Shown in pieces: positions 1-5,161 of a stretch of DNA of 5,161 nt. The translations under genes were made by a program, and so were the position numbers. Under the pieces are notes generated by a model, which saw nothing but the letters and a program-made list of their open reading frames with translations, was not told the DNA's origin and ran no database searches. Where the stretch lies: assembly GCA_945877965.1 (NCBI GenBank), contig CAMCTH010000387.1, positions 1 through 5,161 on the forward strand, read 5' to 3'. The stretch comes from Planctomicrobium piriforme (GTDB lineage: Bacteria; Planctomycetota; Planctomycetia; Pirellulales; PNKZ01). How positions within the stretch are numbered: the first letter of the stretch is position 1; every line of letters starts with the position of its first letter.

Positions 1-237
1 GACCATCCACATCGCCGTTCGACCGACGATCGCTCCCAAGAGCGTGAACACGATCAGCATCGCCGCGGCGCGAGGCAAAGCCGTCGCCGCGTCGGCACCC
101 GCCGCCAACCCGTTCACAATCGTGATCGTGAAGGCGGCCGTCCCGAGGATTCCGGCGAACTGTCGATGCACCGCCCGTCGCTCCCGTCGGCCGAACGCGA
201 ACGTCGCATCGGCCTCGAACCTGTCTGGTTCGAGCAT
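1..237 (-). CDS. Small membrane protein of unknown function, N-terminal 79 residues (partial)
   Basis: This reading frame is open from an ATG at 237 down to the window edge with no stop, giving 79 residues. Residues 1-26 are polar and rich in charge (start MLEPDRFEADATFAFGRRER). Two hydrophobic stretches follow, about residues 27-47 (FAGILGTAAFTITIVNGLAA) and 60-79 (MLIVFTLLGAIVGRTAMWMV), which look like transmembrane helices joined by a short loop. Third codon positions are almost all G or C, as expected for a real gene here. An in-frame TGA lies 27 bases upstream, so the ATG at 237 is the only standard start. A purine-rich GAAGAGA lies about 20 bases upstream, rather far for a ribosome-binding site. 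The gene follows flhG by 89 bases on the same strand, so it is probably in the same operon, but that does not show a flagellar role. I do not recognise the family. Confidence 0.55.
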   Translation of the reverse strand, partial: MLEPDRFEADATFAFGRRERRAVHRQFAGILGTAAFTITIVNGLAAGADAATALPRAAAMLIVFTLLGAIVGRTAMWMV

Positions 238-326
238 CGCGGCGACGATCGTCGGTACATCTCTTCATCGTCTCGAGCGGCTCCACAAGTTGAACGAAAA
301 TAACGATTAGGCGGTTTCGGCGAGTG

Positions 327-1214
327 CTAGCCCGCATGCGAAGTCGAACCTAATGTGAAATGAATGTGCAGGGGCGACGCGACGTTGGCGAGCCGACGCG
401 GCAACTCTGCCGCGAGTCGTTCGAAGGCCGTCGTGGCTGCGGCGGTCGGCGGCGTTGCCAAAGCTGCGGAAGAACGCGTCTCGGCGGCGGCACGCGGCAC
501 GCAAGGATCGAACGGCACATTGCCGATCGCGTCGATGCCGAAGCCCAGGAAGCGACGGCAGGCCCGATCGAGCCGCGCGTGGACGTCGTCCCCCATCGCA
601 TCGTCGGTCACACAGTTGGCTAGCGCACAAAGGGCGGCCCGCGGCGGCGATTCGCCGCAGATCAACTTAATGACGGCGTAAGCGTCCATCACCGCGACCG
701 AGTCGGCATGCGTCACCAGCAGCACGCCGTCGGCCGCTTCCCAAAATCGTTTCATCACCCGACCGCTGCCGCTTCCGGCATCGATGAGGACATAGTCGGC
801 ATGGGCCCCGAGCGCTGCCTGTTGAGCCAGCAATCGTTCTTGAGCCTGCGGCGTGCAATCGTTCGGATCGACCCGCTCGCGCGAAGCCGGCAGCACCTGC
901 ATTCCCAACGGCCCACGGACCAAAACTTCGTGCACCGTGCGACGGCCGGCCAGCACATCGGCCGCACCGTGCGCCTCGTCAAATCCGCAGAGCCCAGAAA
1001 CATCGGGCCCTACGAAATCAGCATCGACCAGCACGACGCGATGTCCTTCGCGAGCCAGCGCCGCCGACAGATGGACCGCGACGGTCGTGGTTCCCACGCC
1101 CCCCTTGGCCCCGGCGACGACCACCAGTTTCGGCGGCCGCGACTCCGGCGCGACCGCGCCGCGGACGGCATGGAGCACCAGTTTGCGGAGATCATTCGCT
1201 TGATCGGGATTCAT
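327..1214 (-). CDS. flhG: FlhG (FleN/YlxH) MinD/ParA-family ATPase controlling flagellar number
   Basis: This 295-residue protein is a deviant-Walker-A P-loop ATPase of the MinD/ParA class. Residues 1-12 hold the FlhG-type motif DQANDLRKL (DQAxxLR), which in characterised FlhG proteins activates the FlhF GTPase. The P-loop is GAKGGVGTTT at about 35-44, the switch strand VVLVDADF at 60-67, Walker B DYVLIDAGSG at 140-149, and VTHADSVAVMDAYAVIK at about 167-183 matches the FlhG segment that usually reads VTTPEPTxxxDAYxLIK. IGNVPFDPCV near 230-239 is the usual late strand. The signature lysine (K37) is present, but the canonical P-loop lysine is replaced by threonine, as in CpaE/TadZ-like relatives. 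No clear C-terminal amphipathic targeting helix is seen. I chose ATG 1214 because it puts DQA close to the N-terminus; a GTG at 1223 would add three residues. Neither has a good ribosome-binding site. The position directly after flhF separates it from MinD and CpaE. Confidence 0.88.
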   Translation of the reverse strand: MNPDQANDLRKLVLHAVRGAVAPESRPPKLVVVAGAKGGVGTTTVAVHLSAALAREGHRVVLVDADFVGPDVSGLCGFDEAHGAADVLAGRRTVHEVLVRGPLGMQVLPASRERVDPNDCTPQAQERLLAQQAALGAHADYVLIDAGSGSGRVMKRFWEAADGVLLVTHADSVAVMDAYAVIKLICGESPPRAALCALANCVTDDAMGDDVHARLDRACRRFLGFGIDAIGNVPFDPCVPRAAAETRSSAALATPPTAAATTAFERLAAELPRRLANVASPLHIHFTLGSTSHAG

Positions 1215-1244
1215 AAACAGCACGCTGTAAGGAGTTCGTTTAGC

Positions 1245-1262
1245 CGCCGGGCTGGCCCGGCG
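1245..1262. repeat. GC-rich hairpin in the flhF-flhG spacer
   Basis: Arms 1245-1252 (CGCCGGGC) and 1255-1262 (GCCCGGCG) are perfect reverse complements with two bases between them, so RNA would form a 7-bp stem with a four-base loop. It lies 25 bases after the flhF stop and about 30 bases before the flhG start. No T-tract follows on the minus strand, so it is not a standard intrinsic terminator. It might stabilise an mRNA end or adjust flhG expression, but in GC-rich DNA it may also be chance. Confidence 0.4.
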
Positions 1263-1287
1263 CGTTCAGGGCATTCAACCAAACTCA

Positions 1288-2505
1288 TCAAGCAACCAAC
1301 GACCGTCGCCCCGCCGTCGGCGAGTCCATCCCCAGAATCACACGCGCCAACCGTCCAGAGTCGGCGGCCGAAATATCGTCGGGAACGCTTTGGCCGTCGG
1401 TCACATAGCTCAGCGGCAAGCGACTCGACCGGACGAGCGGCAGCAAATTGCCGAGGCTCGCCGCTTCGTCGAGTTTGGTGAGAATCAGATGCGTCGTCCC
1501 GGCCGCAGCGAACTGCTTCGCCGTCTTTTCCAGCGACGAAGCGCCGGTCGTCGTGCTCAGCACCAAGTGCACTTCATCCGCCTGGGCTTCGACGAGAAAG
1601 CTCTTCAACTCTTGGATCTTCACATCGTCGTGCGGACTGCGGCCCGCGGTGTCGAGCAGGATGAGATCGAGCGACGCCAAGCTATTCACCGCATCGCGCA
1701 TCTCGCGCGGCGTGCTGACGACGTGCATCGGCAGGTCGATGATGTCGGCATAGGTCCGGAGTTGTTCGACGGCGGCGATCCGATAGGTGTCGACCGTAAT
1801 CAGGCCAACCTTTTTCTTTTCCCGAAGACGGAAGTTGGCCGCGAGCTTCGCGATGGTCGTCGTCTTGCCGACCCCCGTCGGGCCGACGAGAGCGACCAGC
1901 CGGCGACGTCCCGACTCGACGTGAATCGGGCCGGTCGTCACGATTTGCTCTTCGATCATCCGAGCCATCCGGGCTCGCAGGAGCATGACGTCTTCGAGAT
2001 CGTGCGGGGCCGATTCGCGGCGGAGTCGTTCGACCAGATCGCGGGCCGTCTCTTCGTTGACCTCGGCTTCGATCAGATCGGTATACAAGCGAAACAGCGA
2101 CTGCGGCAGGTCGTGGTGCCCCTGACCGCGCGTACGGCGGCAGAGATCTTCGACCAGCGCCTGCAACTGGCTGATCTGCGTTTGCACTTCGGTATGCTGC
2201 GGCGGCACGATCGACGAGCGTTGCGTCGGTGCGACGTACGACGGCTCGTAAGTGACGGTACTCTCCAACTTCGGCGACGGCGCAGGCTCGACGCGCGGCG
2301 TCGGTTTCGCCGGGAAGCGGCTCGGAACGTTCACGTCGAGGGCGGCGGTCACTTCAATCCGACGCGACGCGCCCGGCAGCCATTTCCACAGCCCCGTGTT
2401 CCCCACCTCGCGCGTATGCAGCACGGCGGCCGAGGGCCCGAGATCGCTGCGGACCATCGCGAGTGCTTCTTGCATCGTCGCGGCCCGATAGGTTTTGATT
2501 TCCAT
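1288..2505 (-). CDS. flhF: FlhF, SRP-type GTPase for flagellar placement
   Basis: The 405-residue protein is an SRP/FtsY-class GTPase that localises at the cell pole or assembly site and directs where the flagellar basal body forms. Residues 1-57 are the B domain, with the typical start MEIKTYRAATMQEAL and the LGPSAAVLHTR segment. Residues 58-110 are a proline-rich, probably disordered linker, followed by a helical N region (about 105-190). The G domain has G1 GPTGVGKTT at 208-216, DTYRIAAVEQLRTY at 239-252, G3 DTAGR at 285-289, G4 TKLD at 343-346 and the closing YVTDGQSVPDDI near 367-378. All key GTP-binding residues are intact. The frame continues upstream to an ATG at 2538, but those 11 residues (NLEPRTLNR and so on) are translated heptamer repeat, and the family starts at MEIKT. 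No Shine-Dalgarno sequence precedes the start. The gene lies 104 bases after flhA and 73 bases before flhG. Confidence 0.95.
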   Translation of the reverse strand: MEIKTYRAATMQEALAMVRSDLGPSAAVLHTREVGNTGLWKWLPGASRRIEVTAALDVNVPSRFPAKPTPRVEPAPSPKLESTVTYEPSYVAPTQRSSIVPPQHTEVQTQISQLQALVEDLCRRTRGQGHHDLPQSLFRLYTDLIEAEVNEETARDLVERLRRESAPHDLEDVMLLRARMARMIEEQIVTTGPIHVESGRRRLVALVGPTGVGKTTTIAKLAANFRLREKKKVGLITVDTYRIAAVEQLRTYADIIDLPMHVVSTPREMRDAVNSLASLDLILLDTAGRSPHDDVKIQELKSFLVEAQADEVHLVLSTTTGASSLEKTAKQFAAAGTTHLILTKLDEAASLGNLLPLVRSSRLPLSYVTDGQSVPDDISAADSGRLARVILGMDSPTAGRRSLVA

Positions 2506-2509
2506 GTGT

Positions 2510-2609
2510 CGGTTTAGGGTTCGGGGTTCGAGGTTCATGGTTCGGAGTTCACGGCTCGAAGTTCGTGGTTGTCCTTAACCATGAACCCTGAACCGTAAAC
2601 CCTGAACCG
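2510..2609. repeat. Degenerate heptamer array arranged as a large inverted repeat, flhA-flhF spacer
   Basis: The plus strand reads eight 7-base units in register from 2513 to 2568: TTTAGGG, TTCGGGG, TTCGAGG, TTCATGG, TTCGGAG, TTCACGG, CTCGAAG, TTCGTGG. After a short junction (2569-2578), units of the opposite orientation follow from 2579: CCATGAA, CCCTGAA, CCGTAAA, CCCTGAA, CCG. The outer parts, 2510-2542 and 2577-2609, are inverted copies matching at 27 of 33 positions, with a 34-base spacer. In the flhA-flhF transcript two of the six mismatches become G-U pairs. The array starts immediately after the flhA stop codon and ends four bases before the flhF ATG, so it fills the spacer almost exactly. 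I recall similar GAACCCT-type heptamers as common intergenic repeats in planctomycetes; that recollection is unchecked here. Confidence 0.85.
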
Positions 2610-4700
2610 CTATTTAGCGTCCATCACCATCGCCACGTTTTCGATCGTCGTATCGCGGGTCACTTCGTTGTAGGAGAGCACCACCAGTTGCGGCAGATGC
2701 GGTTGCGTCATCTGCCGGACGGCGGCGCGAATCTGCGGGCTGACGAGCACGATCGCCGGACGGTTTTGCATCGTCAGTTTTTCAATTTCCTTGGCAATCA
2801 AGCGGCACGTCGCTTCGATGGCCGGCGGTGACATGCGGATGAACATGCCGCGTTCGGTGTGCTCGAAGCCCGCGCGAATGCGATCTTCCATCGCCGGATC
2901 GAGCGTGACGACGAACAGCCGCTTTTCGTTGTCGCGGTAACGCGTGCAGATGGTTCGCGCGAGTTTGTGACGCACGAACTCCGCCAACAGCAGCGGGTCT
3001 TTGATGCGGCCCGCATGGTCGCCGAGCGTTTCCAAAATCTTCGCCAACTGCCGGATCGGCACCTGCTCGCGGAGCAGTATCTGCAGTACTTGCTGCACAT
3101 CGGGGAGCTTCATCTGGCTCGGGATCAATTCATCCACGACGGCCGGAGAAGAGGTCTTCAGTTCGTTGACCAAGTGTTTCGTCGCATCGCGGGTCAGAAT
3201 CTCATCGCCGTGGCGACGCACGGTCTCGGTCAGGTGTGTGGCGAGCACGGCCGGCGGTTCGACGACGGTGTAGCCCTGCATCTCGGCCGCATCGCGGTTC
3301 GTCGGGTCGATCCAAATCGCGCGGGTTCCAAAAGCCGGTTCCTTGGTTTCAATGCCGGGGACGCGACCCGTTGTCACGCCGGAGTCGATGGCCAGGAGCA
3401 TGTTCGGAAAGACCATGCCGTCGGCGACCGGCGCGTCGGCGATCTTGATGCGATACGAATTCTGTTCGAGCCGCATGTTGTCGCGGATGCGAACCTTCGG
3501 CATGACAATCCCTTGCTCGACCGCCACGTTTTGGCGAACGCGCTGTACGCGATCGAGCAGATCGCCGCCGCGCTTTGGATCGGCCAAGCGAATGAGACCG
3601 ACGCCGATTTCGATTTCCATCGGATCGACGGCCAGCAAGTCTTCGATTCGCTCTTCCTTCGGCTTCTTGTCGGCGACCGCCTGAGCGTTATCGGTGGCGA
3701 CCTTCGTCGCTTTTTGTTTCTTGTTCGTGACGAGCGCGAACGCCACGCACGCGAACGCGATCGACAGCAACGGCACCTTCGGCAGGTTCGTAAAGACGAG
3801 CATCCCCAAGAAGCCGCCGGTGACTAGCAGCGCTTGCGGACGGGCCAACAACTGACCGACGAATTCGCTCGGCAAGCTCGAATCGGTGCTGCTCCGCGTG
3901 GTCAGCAAACCGGCGGCCAACGAAATGAGGAACGCCGGAACCTGGCTGACCAGACCGTCGCCGATCGTCAGCTTCGTAAAAACGTGCGCGGCCTCGCCAA
4001 TCGTCATGCCGCTTTCGAACACACCGATGAGCAAGCCGCCGACGATGTTGACGAGCGTGATGATGATGCCTGCGATGGCGTCGCCGCGGACGAATTTACT
4101 AGCACCGTCCATCGCACCGAAGAAGTCGGCTTGGGCCGTGATCTCTGCGCGGCGGCGTTGAGCTTCTTTCTCGTCGATCGTCCCAGCGTTCAAGTCGGCA
4201 TCGATCGCCATCTGGCGACCGGGCATACCGTCCAACGCGAATCGGGCCGCCACTTCGCTGATGCGCGTGGCCCCCTTCGTGATGACGATGAACTGAATGA
4301 GGACGATGATGATGAAGATGATGATCCCGACGACGATCTTATCGCCGGCGACGAACTCGCCGAAGCTGCGGACGACGTCGCCTGCGGCATCGAGACCGTG
4401 CGTGCCGGCGCGCGTCAGAATCAAACGGGTCGTGGCGACGTTCAACACCAAACGGCCGAGCGTCGTGGCGAGCAGCAGCGATGGAAAGACGCTGAATTCG
4501 AGCGGCGTGCGCACATAGATCGTCGTCAGCAGCATGATGACGGCGACGCTGATGTTCAAAGCCAAGAACACGTCGAGCAGCGCAGACGGCAGCGGGACCA
4601 GGATCACCAACACAGCGGTGATCAGGCCGACCGGTAAGACGAGATCGAGTGCGCGAGCCGACAACGATTTGTTGCCGGCAGCGCCTGCGAGCGGAGGCAT
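2610..4700 (-). CDS. flhA: FlhA, flagellar type III export gate protein
   Basis: The 696-residue product has the normal length for FlhA, an inner-membrane protein whose cytoplasmic domains form a nine-membered ring that receives export substrates and chaperones and helps use the proton motive force. About eight hydrophobic segments lie at 18-36, 40-62, 66-90, 120-141, 205-228, 247-268, 288-305 and 308-325. The FHIPEP signature in the cytoplasmic loop is intact: RISEVAARFALDGMPGRQMA at 146-165, then IDADLNAG at 166-173, and GAMDGASKFVRGDAIAG at 195-211. TIGDGLVSQVP (245-255) is also conserved. A lysine- and alanine-rich linker (about 327-350) leads to the soluble C-terminal domain (about 351-696). 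The ATG at 4700 has a good ribosome-binding site. SctV of virulence-type secretion is the related alternative, but flhF and flhG next door make the flagellar assignment secure. It is the first gene of the visible operon. Confidence 0.97.
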   Translation of the reverse strand: MPPLAGAAGNKSLSARALDLVLPVGLITAVLVILVPLPSALLDVFLALNISVAVIMLLTTIYVRTPLEFSVFPSLLLATTLGRLVLNVATTRLILTRAGTHGLDAAGDVVRSFGEFVAGDKIVVGIIIFIIIVLIQFIVITKGATRISEVAARFALDGMPGRQMAIDADLNAGTIDEKEAQRRRAEITAQADFFGAMDGASKFVRGDAIAGIIITLVNIVGGLLIGVFESGMTIGEAAHVFTKLTIGDGLVSQVPAFLISLAAGLLTTRSSTDSSLPSEFVGQLLARPQALLVTGGFLGMLVFTNLPKVPLLSIAFACVAFALVTNKKQKATKVATDNAQAVADKKPKEERIEDLLAVDPMEIEIGVGLIRLADPKRGGDLLDRVQRVRQNVAVEQGIVMPKVRIRDNMRLEQNSYRIKIADAPVADGMVFPNMLLAIDSGVTTGRVPGIETKEPAFGTRAIWIDPTNRDAAEMQGYTVVEPPAVLATHLTETVRRHGDEILTRDATKHLVNELKTSSPAVVDELIPSQMKLPDVQQVLQILLREQVPIRQLAKILETLGDHAGRIKDPLLLAEFVRHKLARTICTRYRDNEKRLFVVTLDPAMEDRIRAGFEHTERGMFIRMSPPAIEATCRLIAKEIEKLTMQNRPAIVLVSPQIRAAVRQMTQPHLPQLVVLSYNEVTRDTTIENVAMVMDAK

Positions 4701-4705
4701 CCCTG

Positions 4706-4710
4706 CCCTC
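4706..4710 (-). promoter_or_regulatory. flhA ribosome-binding site
   Basis: On the minus strand GAGGG lies five bases before the ATG at 4700. It is the clearest Shine-Dalgarno sequence in the operon and supports this flhA start; flhF and flhG have none comparable. Confidence 0.6.
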
Positions 4711-4953
4711 GATTGCTGCTTGCGTCAGGATGACGTGGAGTGGGGGTTTGAAGCGGGGCGAACGGTATCCAAACATTAAGAGAGAGTCCAGATCAATCGC
4801 GGAGCGTGCCGGCATTCATGTCAGCGATTTCGCCCTCGAATACGATTCCTCTTTCGTTCAAGCGACCGGTCAGGTAAGTCGATCAACTGCGCAGGCGCTG
4901 CCACCGGGTGTCGTAGCCCGGCGAAGCGTCTTCGTCGCTTGCGTTGAACGAAC

Positions 4954-4962
4954 GAGAGAGAG
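4954..4962 (+). promoter_or_regulatory. Ribosome-binding site of the lipoprotein gene
   Basis: The purine run GAGAGAGAG ends eight bases before the GTG at 4971. It supports that GTG over the in-frame TTG at 4944, which lies upstream of the run and would put charged residues ahead of the signal peptide. Confidence 0.5.
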
Positions 4963-4970
4963 CCTGTCGC

Positions 4971-5161
4971 GTGAAGTCGTGGCGTTACCTACCGACGTTG
5001 GTTTTGGCCGTCGCCGCCCTGCTGGGTTGCGATGCGGCCGCTCCACGCTCGGCCCAGGTCGACGCACCGACGAAGCGTGCGACGTCGACCGCAGTCGAAC
5101 AGCCGTTCGACGACAACGTGGCGACGGCCCGATTGCGGGCCGAGGCGGAACAGAAGCCGCT
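4971..5161 (+). CDS. Lipoprotein of unknown function, N-terminal 63 residues (partial)
   Basis: Starting at GTG 4971 the frame stays open to the window edge. The first 20 residues, MKSWRYLPTLVLAVAALLGC, form a classic lipoprotein signal: a positively charged start (K2, R5), a hydrophobic core at 8-19, and a lipobox LLGC with the lipidated cysteine at 20. The mature part is alanine- and threonine-rich, with charged residues, and looks like a flexible tether (DAAAPRSAQVDAPTKRATST). It then becomes more helical (VATARLRAEAEQKP) at the edge of the window. Aspartate follows the cysteine; in E. coli this residue keeps lipoproteins in the inner membrane, but whether that rule holds here is unknown. 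The gene faces away from flhA, so it is probably a separate transcription unit. Too little of the protein is visible to assign a family. Confidence 0.75.
   Translation, partial: MKSWRYLPTLVLAVAALLGCDAAAPRSAQVDAPTKRATSTAVEQPFDDNVATARLRAEAEQKP

Larger units (their letters stand above)
4701..4970. other. Divergent intergenic region between flhA and the lipoprotein gene
   Basis: This 270-base spacer should carry promoters for both directions, but I find no convincing -35/-10 pair, sigma-28 site or sigma-54 site on either strand. Visible structure includes CGTCA-GGA-TGACG at 4723-4735, a short inverted repeat just upstream of the flhA ribosome-binding site. There is also a 9-base inverted pair, TTCGTTCAA at 4853-4861 and TTGAACGAA at 4944-4952, and a small hairpin CGAAG-CGT-CTTCG at 4922-4934 next to GTAGCCCGG. 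The last resembles the edge of dispersed intergenic repeats, but only one copy is present here. No credible gene is seen inside. Confidence 0.6.

Noticed and set aside
44..310. Plus-strand frame of 88 codons in the downstream region
   Set aside because: It is antisense to the hydrophobic frame at 1-237, which has the better codon pattern and operon orientation; its product is low-complexity Ala/Arg.
1228..1234. Strong Shine-Dalgarno-like TAAGGAG on the plus strand
   Set aside because: No start codon follows at suitable spacing, the plus strand soon reads TAG, and the genes here lie on the minus strand.
1245..1262. Intrinsic terminator between flhF and flhG
   Set aside because: The stem is good but no T-tract follows on the transcribed strand, and flhG closely follows in the same direction.
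708..1481. Plus-strand frame of 257 codons across the flhF-flhG junction
   Set aside because: It overlaps flhG and the end of flhF in antisense, has no motif, and is rich in Arg, Ser and Pro, typical of a shadow frame.
1390..2517. Long plus-strand open frame (375 codons) opposite flhF
   Set aside because: It is the antisense of a fully motif-supported GTPase gene; its product is arginine- and histidine-rich with no recognisable domain, as expected from GC-rich antisense frames.
2513..2519. Telomere-like TTTAGGG unit
   Set aside because: Only one unit of the array matches the plant telomere sequence; the array is degenerate, inverted and inside a bacterial operon, so no telomeric meaning is supported.
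2506..2538. Longer FlhF start at 2538
   Set aside because: The extra 11 residues are translated from the heptamer repeat, whereas MEIKTYRA is the family's normal N-terminus.
2859..4637. Two long plus-strand open frames (2859-3827 and 3834-4637) opposite flhA
   Set aside because: Both mirror flhA. The acidic runs in the second come from the complement of isoleucine codons in a transmembrane helix near 4290-4345, not from a real acidic protein.
4339..5067. Minus-strand frames at 4339-4815 and 4870-5067
   Set aside because: The first overlaps flhA in another frame and runs through its ribosome-binding site; the second is antisense to the lipoprotein signal peptide. Neither has recognisable features.

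Overview
This window holds a four-gene stretch of a flagellar operon on the minus strand, and the first part of a lipoprotein gene facing away from it on the plus strand. Reading the minus strand in its own direction, the order is flhA (export-gate membrane protein), flhF (SRP-type GTPase that places the flagellum), flhG (MinD/ParA-type ATPase that controls flagellar number and FlhF activity), then the start of a small unnamed membrane protein that runs off the window at position 1. The three flagellar assignments rest on clear full-length motifs. The membrane protein and the lipoprotein are not recognised as members of named families.

The DNA is GC-rich with G/C-rich third codon positions. 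Ribosome-binding sites are weak or absent except before flhA and the lipoprotein gene. A block of degenerate 7-base repeats, of a type I associate with intergenic DNA in Planctomycetota, lies between flhA and flhF. Together with the gene order and the form of FlhG, this suggests a planctomycete, perhaps Pirellulales. That is an inference; no marker gene here proves it.

Layout: 1-237 (-) partial membrane protein; 238-326 spacer; 327-1214 (-) flhG; 1215-1287 spacer with a GC-rich hairpin; 1288-2505 (-) flhF; 2506-2609 spacer filled by an inverted array of heptamers; 2610-4700 (-) flhA; 4701-4970 divergent intergenic region; 4971-5161 (+) start of the lipoprotein gene.

Functionally, FlhA forms the nonameric ring of the flagellar type III export gate. 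FlhF is the membrane-associated GTPase that marks where the basal body forms. FlhG is expected to stimulate FlhF GTP hydrolysis through its N-terminal DQAxxLR helix and so limit flagellar number. The most notable points are the heptamer inverted repeat pressed against the flhF start codon, the loss of the second (Walker) lysine in the FlhG P-loop, and the unknown membrane protein at the end of the operon. I see no wholly new system in this window.
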